From assembly GCF_029626265.1 (NCBI RefSeq), contig NZ_JARUBN010000001.1:4405001-4469000 (forward strand): a stretch of 64,000 nucleotides of DNA, read 5' to 3'. The translations under genes were made by a program, and so were the position numbers. This document shows positions 30,361-38,996 of this stretch, piece by piece. The DNA comes from Micromonospora sp. WMMD1102. GTDB lineage: Bacteria; Actinomycetota; Actinomycetes; Mycobacteriales; Micromonosporaceae. The number at the start of each line of letters is the position of its first letter. Position 1 is the stretch's first letter. The notes under the pieces were generated by a model, which had not been told where the DNA came from, ran no database searches, and saw only the letters and a list, made by a program, of their open reading frames with translations.

Positions 30361-31364
30361 GGCGCCACCCCGTACCCGGACAGGCCGGCGGTCTCCGGCA
30401 GCCCGAGCATCAGGTTGGCGCACTGCACCGCCTGCCCGGCGGCGCCCTTGCCGAGGTTGTCGATGGCGCTGAGCACGATCAGCCGGCCGGAGTCGACGTC
30501 GACGGTGGCCTGTAGGTGGCAGGAGTTGCCGCCGAGCGTGGCGGCGGTGTGCGGCCACTGCCCCTCGGGCAGCAGGTGCACGAACGGCGCGTCCGCGTAC
30601 GCCTGGGCCAGCACCGCGCGCGGGTCGGCCGGGGTGTCCCCGACGGGCAAGGCGGTGACGGTGGCCAGGATGCCGCGCGGCATCGGCGCCAGCACCGGAG
30701 TGAAGGAGAGCCCGGTCGCCCCGCTGGCCTGCTTGATCTCCGGCACGTGCTGGTGGGCGCCGACCTTGTAGGGCGAGAGGTCGCCCATCACCTCGCTGCC
30801 CAGCAGGTGCGGCTTGGCGGACCGGCCGGCGCCGGATGCGCCGGAGGCGGCCACCACCACCACGTCGTCCGGGGCGGCCACCCCGGCGGCGAGCAGCGGA
30901 GCGAGGGCCAGGATCGTGGCCACCGCGTAGCAGCCGGTGGCGGCGACCCGGGTGGCGGCGGCGATCGCCGCCCGCTGGCCGGGCAGTTCCGGCAACCCGT
31001 AGGTCCAGGCGCCGGCATGGCTGCCGCCGTAGTAGCGGGTCCAGGCGGTGGCGTCGGTGAGCCGGTGGTCCGCGCCCAGGTCGACCAGACGCAGGTCGTC
31101 CGGCAGGGCGGCGGCCAGCGCCGCCGACTCGCCGTGCGGCAGGGCCAGGAAGACCAGGTCCGCGTCGGCCAGGGCCGCCGGCTCGGTCCGGCCGAACACC
31201 AGGTCGAGCCCGGTGAGCTGCGGGTGTACGGCGGCGACGGGCTGACCGGCCTGGCTGTGTGCGGTGGCGGCGACGAGATCGAGTTCGGGGTGCCCGGCGA
31301 TCAACCGGAGCAGTTCGCCGCCCGCGTACCCACTCGCGCCGGCGACCGCGACTCGAATTCCCAT
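30357..31364 (-). CDS. argC: N-acetyl-gamma-glutamyl-phosphate reductase
   Basis: NADPH-dependent third step of arginine synthesis, about 335 residues. The nucleotide-binding start is VAVAGASGYAGGELLRL and the catalytic Cys lies in VAATGCYAVATILAL. The ATG at 31364 has an ideal ribosome site (GGAGG, 5 nt). First gene of argCJBDFRGH, transcribed from a promoter flanked by ARG-like boxes. Confidence 0.98.
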   Translation of the reverse strand: MGIRVAVAGASGYAGGELLRLIAGHPELDLVAATAHSQAGQPVAAVHPQLTGLDLVFGRTEPAALADADLVFLALPHGESAALAAALPDDLRLVDLGADHRLTDATAWTRYYGGSHAGAWTYGLPELPGQRAAIAAATRVAATGCYAVATILALAPLLAAGVAAPDDVVVVAASGASGAGRSAKPHLLGSEVMGDLSPYKVGAHQHVPEIKQASGATGLSFTPVLAPMPRGILATVTALPVGDTPADPRAVLAQAYADAPFVHLLPEGQWPHTAATLGGNSCHLQATVDVDSGRLIVLSAIDNLGKGAAGQAVQCANLMLGLPETAGLSGYGVAP

Positions 31365-31373
31365 GCCCACCTC

Positions 31374-31431
31374 CGCATTTCTATGCAGAGAGCACGCTAG
31401 CAGCAATCGAAGAAGCCTGCAAGTCTATGCG
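31374..31431 (-). promoter_or_regulatory. arg operon promoter with two ARG-box-like sites
   Basis: Minus-strand promoter TTGCAG (31422-31417), 17-bp spacer, TAGCGT (31399-31394). Two related palindromic sites flank it: TGCAAGTCTATGCG (31418-31431), overlapping the -35, and CGCATTTCTATGCA (31374-31387), near the transcription start. Their centres are 44 bp apart, about four helical turns, suiting an ArgR hexamer. The TGCA/ATGC-like half-sites agree with known actinobacterial ARG boxes. Confidence 0.65.
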
Positions 31432-31465
31432 GTGGAGTGAATGAACTTTCGCGGCGGTGGCGGAG

Positions 31466-32674
31466 TCAGGCCGGTCCGGTCAGCCGCCACACGCCGAGCC
31501 GGTCCGGAGCGGTCCGGCAGACCACGGCGGCCGCGCCGGCCCGGCAGTCCACCACCCCGGGCGGCAGGACACCCAGGATCCGCAGCGTCGCACCGTCGGC
31601 CACCGCCAGCAGCGACCGGCCCTGGTGCGCGTCCGGCCGGATCAACAGGTCCGGGGACCGGACGATCGAGTTCCAGCCCCGGGGCCGCAGCCGGCTCCAC
31701 CGCTGCGCCCCGGTCGCCGGATCCAGGGCGACCACCCGCGACCCGCCGTCCAGGCAGGCCAGGCCCGCGCAGTCCCGCACCACCTCGCCGGTCCCCGCAC
31801 CCGGCCGGGTCCACCGCCGGGTGAGCCCCGGCAGGTCGTACCCGCTGACCGCCGGATCCCGCCCCGCCGGGTGCCGCAACACCAACCGGCCACCGACCAC
31901 CCAGGGATTGCTCTGCGCGTAGTCGGCCGGCGGCAGCTCACCGGCGCCGACCGGCGCGCCGGTGCCGAGGTCGTGCACCCGCGCCCGGACGTCGTCGTGC
32001 ACCACAAGCACCCGGGCCGGGTCGCCGGGCACCGGCTGCACCACGGCGGTCGACGCCAGCGGCAACCGCCACCGGACCTGCCCGCTGGCCAGCTCCACCG
32101 CCTCGACGGCGCCCTCCAGCCGGCGACCCGCGCCGGAGACGCTGCGCACCTCGGAGACCCCGAGCCCGAGTCCACTGCCGGCGACCCGGATGACCCGACC
32201 CGGCCGGCTCCAGCGCAGCGCGCCCGTCCGGGCCGACCGGGCGACGGTCACCGTACGCCGGCCGACCGGGTCGAGTTCGGCGACCAGCAGTACGTCGCCG
32301 GCCAGCTCCGCGTAGTGCCGACCGGCCGTGTCGACCGGTACCGTCCACCGCCGCTTCCCACCCGGCAACGCGTACGCGCTGAGTGTCCCCGACAGGTCGT
32401 CCGCGTCGGAGGTGCCGGACCTGCCGGCCGGCGCGGTGGCGACCAGCAGCAGGTCGTCGGCGACGAAGTAGGTGCTCCCGGCCGGCAGGTCGAGATCGCC
32501 CGCCGGCCGCAGCGCCCCGGTCGGCGGCGCGGCGGCGGTGACCCCGGCGAACAGCAGCAGACCGGAGAGCAGCCCCGACAGCCAGCGCGCCGAGATCCGT
32601 CGAGAACCCGGCGAGGGCGGCGGATCGGTCTCCGGCAGGCCGCGCTCGGTGCCGAGGTCGATGAGTACCGCCAT
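31466..32674 (-). CDS. Membrane-anchored beta-propeller (PQQ-like repeat) protein
   Basis: About 402 residues: a short cytoplasmic part, one TM helix (WLSGLLSGLLLFAGVTAA, about 33-50) and an extracytoplasmic domain built of repeated blades (GTLSAYALPGGKRRWTVPV, RTGALRWSRPG, ASGQVRWRLPL, ATGAQRWSRLRP). These are typical of WD40/PQQ-like propellers without quinone-enzyme residues. The ATG at 32674 is chosen because GGAG lies 7 nt upstream. It probably binds other surface proteins or wall components; no enzymatic function can be claimed. It lies between the arg operon and the conflict-like cluster, in the same direction as the latter with a 78-nt gap. Confidence 0.75.
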   Translation of the reverse strand: MAVLIDLGTERGLPETDPPPSPGSRRISARWLSGLLSGLLLFAGVTAAAPPTGALRPAGDLDLPAGSTYFVADDLLLVATAPAGRSGTSDADDLSGTLSAYALPGGKRRWTVPVDTAGRHYAELAGDVLLVAELDPVGRRTVTVARSARTGALRWSRPGRVIRVAGSGLGLGVSEVRSVSGAGRRLEGAVEAVELASGQVRWRLPLASTAVVQPVPGDPARVLVVHDDVRARVHDLGTGAPVGAGELPPADYAQSNPWVVGGRLVLRHPAGRDPAVSGYDLPGLTRRWTRPGAGTGEVVRDCAGLACLDGGSRVVALDPATGAQRWSRLRPRGWNSIVRSPDLLIRPDAHQGRSLLAVADGATLRILGVLPPGVVDCRAGAAAVVCRTAPDRLGVWRLTGPA

Positions 32675-32752
32675 CCCGGCTCTCCACCTGATCCGCCCGA
32701 GCCGGCGCGGTACCACCCTGCGCCGGCCAGCCGAGCGTAACCCGTGCCCCCG

Positions 32753-33601
32753 CTACGTGGTCTCCACCAGACCGTGCTGGCGACGGTACGCCTGCAACGC
32801 CGCGTCCCATGCCTCCGTGTACTCCGACGGCCCCATCTGCAGGTCACCGTGGCCCTTCACCGCGTACTCGAGCAGCGTGATCAAGTCCGGGACCGCCTGG
32901 TTGCGCTCCTTCACGAACTCGCCGAAGACCTTCGCGAACTGTTCCCCGGTCAGCCGGGCCGCGTGCGAGGTGACCGGGTCCTTGTCCAGGCTCTCCAACA
33001 CCTCCCGCCATCGCCTCGTCATCTCGTCTGCCTGTTCGGTACGCAACATGCCGAGTTCGTGCTCGCACTCCAGCCGGATCCGTTCCTCCCAGTACGGCCG
33101 GAGGCGCTCGCGTACCCGAGGATCCGGGCTCACCCAGACGTGTACGCCGAACCGCGGCGTCGGGCCGTCCGCACCGCGTGGCCAACGCTGGCCGCCGAGT
33201 TCGGCGTTGAGCATCCGTTGCAGTTCGTGCGAGCGATGCGGTGCGAACGTCCGGGCGACGGTGGCGGCCCGCTCCCGGACGAGCGTGGTCGCCCACGGGG
33301 TGTGCTGATGCACCCGGTGCCGCAGATCGTCGTAGCTGATTCCGTTGGCGGTCCAGTAGAAGACCGCCCGGACCAGGAAGTCGAACGCGTCACCCATCGC
33401 CGGCACCACCATCGGTTCCGGCGTCTCCCAGCGCAGGGTCACCACCTCCGGCGGCGGCGGTAGCGGCGGCGCGGGAGGTGGCAGCGGCGGTCCGAACAGC
33501 CGCCGCCAGAAACCGAGCTGGGGTTGTGGGTCACCGACCGATCGCGGCGGCACGGGTGGCCGGCCGGCGGGGTTTCCAGGTGTGACAGGGGGAAACGACA
33601 T
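32753..33601 (-). CDS. Unknown protein downstream of the HEAT-repeat NTPase
   Basis: 282 residues. The first 50 are Pro-rich (GPPLPPPAPPLPPPPEV). The rest (about 52-282) is a mixed alpha/beta then helical region: VVPAMGDAFDFLVRAVFYW, YDDLRHRVHQHTPWATTLV and a Glu/Arg-rich helix around CEHELGMLRTEQADEMTRRW. The first part is reminiscent of SPFH/band-7-like proteins of actinobacteria, but this is only a visual impression. No TM helix or catalytic motif is seen. It begins 1 nt after the NTPase stop codon, so it is very likely cotranscribed and functionally linked. Confidence 0.7.
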   Translation of the reverse strand: MSFPPVTPGNPAGRPPVPPRSVGDPQPQLGFWRRLFGPPLPPPAPPLPPPPEVVTLRWETPEPMVVPAMGDAFDFLVRAVFYWTANGISYDDLRHRVHQHTPWATTLVRERAATVARTFAPHRSHELQRMLNAELGGQRWPRGADGPTPRFGVHVWVSPDPRVRERLRPYWEERIRLECEHELGMLRTEQADEMTRRWREVLESLDKDPVTSHAARLTGEQFAKVFGEFVKERNQAVPDLITLLEYAVKGHGDLQMGPSEYTEAWDAALQAYRRQHGLVETT

Positions 33602-33602
33602 C

Positions 33603-35858
33603 TCAGTCCTCGTTCGTCAGACGGGAGACCCGGAAGAGCAGTTCGTTGCGTTGCATGATGGGGCGCCACACGTGCCGTACCTGGTGGTCGAGCCGGCGGC
33701 GCAACGGCCTGTCGGTGATGGTCGCCGTGAGCAGCTCGACGCAGCTGTCGGCAACCTCCGGCCAACCGTCGGCGCGGTTCAGCCAGTAGCCGAGGGTCCG
33801 CCAGGACCGGTACGCCGTCTCCGGCAGGGACAGCGCGACCGCCCACAGCGTCGCCACGTCCGACATCCGGACCGTCCCCGAGCGGACCAGGTCCAACAAC
33901 TCCGGCCAGTGCGCCCGAGGCGGCTCCGCCCAGCGCTCCGCGAGCGCCCGCAGTGCCCGAGCGGCGTGCAGCCGCACCTCGCGGTCTCCCGACCCGGCCC
34001 AACCGACCAGCGCGGACACCACCAGGTCCGCCTTGCCGGACTGGTAGATCTCCACCAGTGCGCGGACCACCGAGTTGTTCCGGCGCTGCATCCGGGCCCG
34101 GGCCACCTGGCCGAGGTGGCCGAGCGCGGCCTCGGGCCACAGCCGGCCGAGCCCGAGGGCGTAGGCCCGGGCGATCGTGTCACGCTGGTAGGCACTGCCG
34201 TCCGTCGCCAAGCTGTCGAGTTCGAGGCGGATCCGGCGCTGGAGTGAAGGCTGCAACGCCATTGCCACCAAGGCGATCCCGGCGGCCTGCCGCACGCCCG
34301 GCCGTCGTTCTCCGGCGAGGTCCCGGACAAGTTGGACGGCGCCTTCGGCGTCTCGCCCGGCTGCCCAGCCGACGGCACCGGCAGCGGCCTGCCGAACCCC
34401 TGGCGACGCCGTTCTCACCAGCTCGGCGAACCAGTGCAGCAGCCGGTCGGGAATGGCCCATTCTCGCCATGCGACGTCCAGCATGCTGGCCGGCAGTTGC
34501 CCGGACTCGGGATTGAACCGGAGCGTGCGGGCGCCGGGGCGCAGGTCCGGGTCCTCCAACGTCACGGCCTGGCGCAGCGGCAGACCGAGCAGGCGTTCGA
34601 GGTCGGGCCGGCGCAGCGCCGATCCCACCTGCGGCTGTTCCGGCCCGCTGCCGCCGAGCAGCCGCCTGGCTGCGTCGGTGATGTCCGCGATCGACTGTCC
34701 GGCGAGTACCGCGCAGGAGAGCCGGAAGGCGCGGAGGTAGTCGCCATCACCGGGTCCCGCAGGTGTGGTCTCCGGTTCCGCCGGTTCCAGGATCTCCTGG
34801 GCCCGCTGCCGGAGTTGCTCCGGAAGCTGGCGGCTCAACAACCGGGCAAGCGCCGGACCCTGCGGCACGCTCTGCGCTATCGCCTCGACCAGCCGGACGA
34901 CCTCGGCCGGCCGGGGCGCACCGGCCAGGTACGCCCGCAGCGCCGGCTGGCCGAGACACTCCCCGGCGACGTAGTCGGACCGGCAGGTTCCGTCGCAGTC
35001 TCGGCATCCGGCCAGGCACCGCCCCCGCAACCGGTGCGCAAGCTGCCGGCGGAACACCTCCAGCGCCTGTGCGGACTGGTGTGCCACCAACTCACCGGCA
35101 AGATCCTGGCTCTGCCGGCCGAAGTCCGCGATCAGGACCAGGCTGGAGCCGAGGGTCTGCATGCGTGCGGCCAGGCCGACCCGGGTCATGCCGTCGACCG
35201 GAAGCTGGCTCGGGTCGAGTTGCAGCAGATAGCCGAACCCGCTCCGCAGCAGCCGCTCCCGGCGGACAAGTTCGGCGAGTTGACCGGCCGAGAGCACCGC
35301 GACCCGGTCTGCGGCGTGCCGCCGGGCCAGCGCGAGGCAGGCTGCCGTGTACCTGCCGGTGCCGGGCCGGCCGCCGAGACAGACCAGGTGGCTTCGCTTC
35401 AGGAGCTGGTCAAGCCGATCGTCGCTGGCCGCGGGAGCGTAACCGTAGTCCAGGTCCCGGACGACGGTCGCCGACAGGTGCTGGCACCAGATGGTGCTCT
35501 CCGTACCCGCTACGGTGAAGTTGTTGATCGACCCGATCGCGGTCGCGCCGTGGCCGGTGGCGTTCTGGCCGGTGACCCGCATCTCGCCGACGTCGATCTC
35601 CGCCGACGTCAGGCCGAGCGCGCTGAGCTGGTCGAGCACCTCGGTCGCGGCGGGGAACTCCCCCTCGTCCTCCTCGTCGTCCAGCCCCTGATCCTCCTGC
35701 GACGGCGGATCGGGAACCTGATCGGGAGCAGTCTCCGGGCGGCTCTCGCCGGCCAACGGCACCGGCGCCTCGGGGTCAGCCCCGGTGCGGGCCTGGTGGT
35801 CGAGCCCAGGGACCGGGTCCGGTGGCGCCGGACGCGGCGTCGGCTGGGAATCGCTCAC
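33603..35858 (-). CDS. Predicted STAND-like NTPase with N-terminal shared motif and HEAT-like repeats
   Basis: 751 residues. Residues 1-85 are acidic and disordered. A short motif at 87-112 (VGEMRVTGQNA...AIGSI) nearly repeats the C-terminus of the neighbouring cyclase. An NTPase-like domain follows, with a P-loop-like GGRPGTGRYTA (162-172) and a hydrophobic strand ending in Asp (SLVLIADFG, 239-247). A Cys cluster sits at 281-301 (CLAGCRDCDGTC). About 440-720 is helical with repeated VRQAAA/VRLHAA segments like HEAT repeats. This architecture (adaptor motif, NTPase, superstructure repeats) is that of bacterial NLR/STAND receptors, but the Walker A lacks the canonical GKT/S Lys (GTGRY), so ATP hydrolysis is uncertain. 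The ATG overlaps the cyclase stop by 4 bp. Confidence 0.75.
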   Translation of the reverse strand: MSDSQPTPRPAPPDPVPGLDHQARTGADPEAPVPLAGESRPETAPDQVPDPPSQEDQGLDDEEDEGEFPAATEVLDQLSALGLTSAEIDVGEMRVTGQNATGHGATAIGSINNFTVAGTESTIWCQHLSATVVRDLDYGYAPAASDDRLDQLLKRSHLVCLGGRPGTGRYTAACLALARRHAADRVAVLSAGQLAELVRRERLLRSGFGYLLQLDPSQLPVDGMTRVGLAARMQTLGSSLVLIADFGRQSQDLAGELVAHQSAQALEVFRRQLAHRLRGRCLAGCRDCDGTCRSDYVAGECLGQPALRAYLAGAPRPAEVVRLVEAIAQSVPQGPALARLLSRQLPEQLRQRAQEILEPAEPETTPAGPGDGDYLRAFRLSCAVLAGQSIADITDAARRLLGGSGPEQPQVGSALRRPDLERLLGLPLRQAVTLEDPDLRPGARTLRFNPESGQLPASMLDVAWREWAIPDRLLHWFAELVRTASPGVRQAAAGAVGWAAGRDAEGAVQLVRDLAGERRPGVRQAAGIALVAMALQPSLQRRIRLELDSLATDGSAYQRDTIARAYALGLGRLWPEAALGHLGQVARARMQRRNNSVVRALVEIYQSGKADLVVSALVGWAGSGDREVRLHAARALRALAERWAEPPRAHWPELLDLVRSGTVRMSDVATLWAVALSLPETAYRSWRTLGYWLNRADGWPEVADSCVELLTATITDRPLRRRLDHQVRHVWRPIMQRNELLFRVSRLTNED

Positions 35859-36706
35859 CGCTGCTGACCCTCGGCACCGAAACTCGCGTTGTCGCCGATC
35901 GAACCGATCGCCATCGCACCGTGCCCGACGGCGTTCTGGCCGGTGACCCGCATCTCGCCGACGTTTATCGCACCCGGCGGCCCGGGATCACCGCCGGACG
36001 CCGGCTGTCGGCCGGAGTCCTTCCCGCCCGGGGTCTCGGCTGAGGGCTGCTCCGGTGGGGCCGGTCGGGACACCGGTTCGGCCGCCAGCGCCTCAGCGGA
36101 AACTGTCGACAGATCCTCGTCGACCACGCAGATCCAGGCGGGCTCGCGGAAGCCCTTGTCCGGGTGGTGCACCTCGACGCGCTGGAACCGCTCGGGCCGA
36201 AGTTCCTCCGGGTACTCGGCGACCACCTCCTGATAGATGGCGGACGAGACGATCAGTGCCACCCCGGCGTCCGGGAACAAAACCAGCGCCCGCTTCAACT
36301 GGCGGGCGTCGCAGAGCCGGCAGACCTCGTTCACCGCTCTGCCGGGAAAGCCGTTCGCGCCGTCGAGGTGCACCAGCCCCTGGTGCAGGGCCACCCTGAG
36401 TCGGACCCTCGCCTCCGGCAGCCGGCTGCTGTTGTAGTGCCGCAGCCGTCGGTTGAGGTCCGGGACCAGTCGACCGATCACCTGCGGTTCCCGGGTGTCG
36501 CCCGGGAGGATCGCCAGTTCGCCGTCGCCCGCCTGCTGGGTCTTCCAGGAGACCCGGTCCAGGCCCACCGCCGTGGCCGCCTCGTGCAACAGCTGTTGGA
36601 ACGCCTGCTGCGCCTCGTACTGTTGTAGGTTCCCGCGTCTGCTGTACCGCTCCATGTCCACCGAGATGAGCAGCCGTCGCTCCGGGTGGTTCATCGCTCG
36701 CCCCAT
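35855..36706 (-). CDS. Class III nucleotidyl cyclase-like protein with C-terminal shared motif
   Basis: 283 residues. The cyclase homology domain spans about 10-200. The first metal Asp is in LISVDMERYS (D17), the second in QQAGDGELAIL (D61), RVALHQGLVHLDG follows, and GRAVNEVCRL supplies Asn126 and Arg130 of the NxxxR pair, so the catalytic set looks complete. A disordered Pro/Gly/Ser linker (about 205-246) leads to VGEMRVTGQNA...AIGSI (247-272), almost identical to residues 87-112 of the NTPase encoded next. 35 bp of DNA are identical in the two copies. The start is 36706 or 36694. Divergent from a Crp-type regulator. I infer a signalling pair; the cyclic product, if any, is unknown. Confidence 0.8.
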   Translation of the reverse strand: MGRAMNHPERRLLISVDMERYSRRGNLQQYEAQQAFQQLLHEAATAVGLDRVSWKTQQAGDGELAILPGDTREPQVIGRLVPDLNRRLRHYNSSRLPEARVRLRVALHQGLVHLDGANGFPGRAVNEVCRLCDARQLKRALVLFPDAGVALIVSSAIYQEVVAEYPEELRPERFQRVEVHHPDKGFREPAWICVVDEDLSTVSAEALAAEPVSRPAPPEQPSAETPGGKDSGRQPASGGDPGPPGAINVGEMRVTGQNAVGHGAMAIGSIGDNASFGAEGQQR

Positions 36707-36823
36707 CCTCTCCCCAGCTCGACGCCCCGCCGGACGGCGGGCGCCGAGGGGACATCAAAGCGGCATCCGGGCGACGAGACTCCGTAGAAGTACGGGATGT
36801 GCGGCCCCGCCGGGCCGACAGTC

Positions 36824-36840
36824 GGGAAGGTGCCTTTCCC
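36824..36840. promoter_or_regulatory. Palindrome in the cyclase/Crp divergent region
   Basis: GGGAAGGTGCCTTTCCC is a nearly perfect 17-bp inverted repeat in the 365-base non-coding stretch 36707-37071 between the divergent cyclase and Crp-type genes. It is a candidate operator for the regulator. No other clear signal is seen in this gap apart from the regulator's ribosome site. Confidence 0.3.
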
Positions 36841-37071
36841 TACTGGGGAGAGGTATGGCGCGTCGCCGTCGGTTTCGCTGGCCCCATGACCCCGCTCTGC
36901 TCGACACAACTCGCCGACATCTTCGCTGTCGCAGGCGTACCGCCCCTGGTCGGGCTGGCTGTGTTGCTGGTCGAAGCCCTGGTCCGAAAAGGCGTTGCCC
37001 GATACAGATCGCAGAGCGATGCGATCCGGCTACGCTACGGCAACATCGGCCCTCACCTCCCAGGAGTCGCC

Positions 37072-37791
37072 GTGCCGTCTCGACCCGACCCCCAGTCGGC
37101 CACCGACTGGCCACACGGGACGCTGCTGTCCAGACTCGACCCGGCGACCCGGGCGGACCTGCTCCGACTCGGCGTCCGGCGGCGGGTGGTCGCCGGACAG
37201 ATCCTGTTGCACGAGGGAGCGCAGGGGTCACATCTGGTGCTGCTCCGGCAGGGTCTGACAAAGGTGACGGCCAGCCACCCGGACGGGCGGAGCACCCTGC
37301 TCGCCATCCGGTTCCGGGGCGACCTCGTCGGTGAGATGTCCGCGCTGAACAAGCGGCCACGGTCGGCGACGGTCACCACCTGCGGCCCGGCCGTGGTGAA
37401 CGTCATCCAACTGCACGAGTTCAAGCCATTCCTGCGCAGTCACCCGGAGGCGGCTCTGGAGGTCGCGGCCATGGTGGCGGACCGGCTCCGCTGGTCCAAC
37501 CAGCGGCGGGTCGAGTTCACCTCGTACCCGGCGCGGGTGCGGGTGGCCCGGATCATCGCCGAGCTGGCGCGCAGCCACGGACGTCAGGCACCCGACGGGG
37601 TGGTCATCGACATCCATCTGACCCAGTCGGAACTCGCCACCGCCTGCGGCGCTTCGGACACCACCATCGAGAAGACCCTTCGTCAGCTCCGCGGGGAAGG
37701 AGTCGTGGAGACCGACTACCGACGGATCACCATCCGCGACCTCGCGCGGCTGTGGGAAATCTGCGGCTTCGACCCACTCGACGGCCGTTAA
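37072..37791 (+). CDS. Crp/Fnr-family transcriptional regulator
   Basis: About 239 residues: an N-terminal cyclic-nucleotide-binding beta-barrel (about 20-135; GQILLHEGAQGSHLVLLRQG, FRGDLVGEMSALNKRPRSATV) and a C-terminal winged helix (about 150-239; LTQSELATACGASDTTIEKTL). The GDLVGEMS segment corresponds to the phosphate-binding cassette region, in which Crp has an Arg; here KRPRSATV supplies Arg. The GTG at 37072 has a perfect AGGAG 5 nt upstream. In-frame codons continue upstream to 36799 but carry an odd TM-like segment, so I reject the extension. It is divergent from the cyclase-like gene, a suggestive producer/sensor pairing. Its stop overlaps that of the convergent MFS gene. Confidence 0.88.
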   Translation: MPSRPDPQSATDWPHGTLLSRLDPATRADLLRLGVRRRVVAGQILLHEGAQGSHLVLLRQGLTKVTASHPDGRSTLLAIRFRGDLVGEMSALNKRPRSATVTTCGPAVVNVIQLHEFKPFLRSHPEAALEVAAMVADRLRWSNQRRVEFTSYPARVRVARIIAELARSHGRQAPDGVVIDIHLTQSELATACGASDTTIEKTLRQLRGEGVVETDYRRITIRDLARLWEICGFDPLDGR

Positions 37792-38996
37792 CGTCCCGCA
37801 TCGGGTTCGGACCGGATCCGGAGACCGTGCGGACCGCGGTCGAGCCGACGGATCTGCCAGATCGCCAGCAGCACCAGTACGACGCCGATCCCGGCCCACA
37901 CCCCGGCCGCGAACCCGGTCGACCGCCGTTCGGAGAGGATCCCCAGCCCGGGGCGGGCCACCGCGATACCGACCCCGGCCAGGCTGGCGACCACCCCGAA
38001 GACCAGGGCGCGGACCCGGCGCGAGGTGACCTCGTTGGTGAGCACCTCCAGCACCGTCATGCCGAGCGCATAGCCGAAGCCCATCACCGGCAGGAACAGG
38101 AACGGGCCGAGCCACTCCGCCTGGCTGACCGCGACCAGGGTGCCGAGGACGAGCAGGAACGACCCGGTCAGCGCGATCCGGCGGCGCGGCACCGGAACGT
38201 ACCCGGCGAGCAGGCCGCCGAGCACCGAGGCGGCGGCGAAGGCCGCGTACATCCAGCCGGTGACCTGGGCGGAGAGGCCCAGCTCCAGGGCCAGTGGCTG
38301 GAACAGGATCCGGGCGCTCCAGCCGAAGAGCAGCAGCAGCACGCCCAGCCAGACGGCCCGGCGGACCCGCACGTCGGCCACCGCGGCCCGGATGTCGGCG
38401 GCCACCGAGGCCAGTGTGGTGGCGACCCGGGATCCGGCGATCTCCGGCAGGGTCAGTGCGAGCAGGAACGCCACCGCGGCCAGGCCGGCGGTGACGGTGA
38501 ACGGCAGCGTCGGCTCCGTCTTGTAGAGGTAGCCGGCGGCGAGCAGCGAGAGCAGCACCGAGCCGCTGCCGACCGCACGGACCAGTCCGAAGGCCCGGGA
38601 CGGACTGATCTCCAGCTCGTCCTGTAGGCAGAGTTCGTAGAGGTAGGCGCTGGCCGCCCCGGAGCTGAGCGCCCAGAGTACGGCCCAGAGCACCCACGCG
38701 GCGAAGAGCGTCTGCACGGTACGGACCTGTGAGATCGCCGCGAACGTCAGCACCGCACCCCCGGCCAGGGTCAGGTACGCCCGGCGCCGCCCGATCCGGT
38801 CCGCGAGCACCCCGACCGGGAACTCGCAGGCGACCGAGACGATCCGGAACACCCCGTCGGCGAGTACCGCGGTGGCCAGCGGGAAGCCGAGGTCCAGCAG
38901 GTAGAGCAGCCAGATCGGGAACCAGAACTGGACCTCCAGCAGGAACTGGGTGACGGCGAAGGTACGCACCGCCCGACTGCGCAGCGCCTGCCTCAC
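37788..38996 (-). CDS. MFS transporter
   Basis: 402 residues with 12 predicted TM helices. The MFS loop signature appears as GVLADRIGRRRAYLTLAG between TM2 and TM3. Proteins of this branch often export drugs or metabolites, but no substrate can be inferred. The GTG start overlaps the stop of the upstream two-TM protein (GTGA), so three genes (binding-protein-like, two-TM protein, MFS) form one coupled unit. Confidence 0.88.
   Translation of the reverse strand: MRQALRSRAVRTFAVTQFLLEVQFWFPIWLLYLLDLGFPLATAVLADGVFRIVSVACEFPVGVLADRIGRRRAYLTLAGGAVLTFAAISQVRTVQTLFAAWVLWAVLWALSSGAASAYLYELCLQDELEISPSRAFGLVRAVGSGSVLLSLLAAGYLYKTEPTLPFTVTAGLAAVAFLLALTLPEIAGSRVATTLASVAADIRAAVADVRVRRAVWLGVLLLLFGWSARILFQPLALELGLSAQVTGWMYAAFAAASVLGGLLAGYVPVPRRRIALTGSFLLVLGTLVAVSQAEWLGPFLFLPVMGFGYALGMTVLEVLTNEVTSRRVRALVFGVVASLAGVGIAVARPGLGILSERRSTGFAAGVWAGIGVVLVLLAIWQIRRLDRGPHGLRIRSEPDAGR

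Noticed and set aside
36799..37071. Longer Crp-regulator start with a TM-like N-terminus
   Set aside because: The extension is absent from the usual Crp layout, and the GTG at 37072 has an ideal AGGAG. The extension is kept only as a remote alternative.
36850..37071. Separate small gene starting at the ATG after GGGGAGAGG (about 36855)
   Set aside because: The frame gives an Arg-rich peptide of shadow composition that runs into the regulator gene out of frame. Only the good ribosome site spoke for it.
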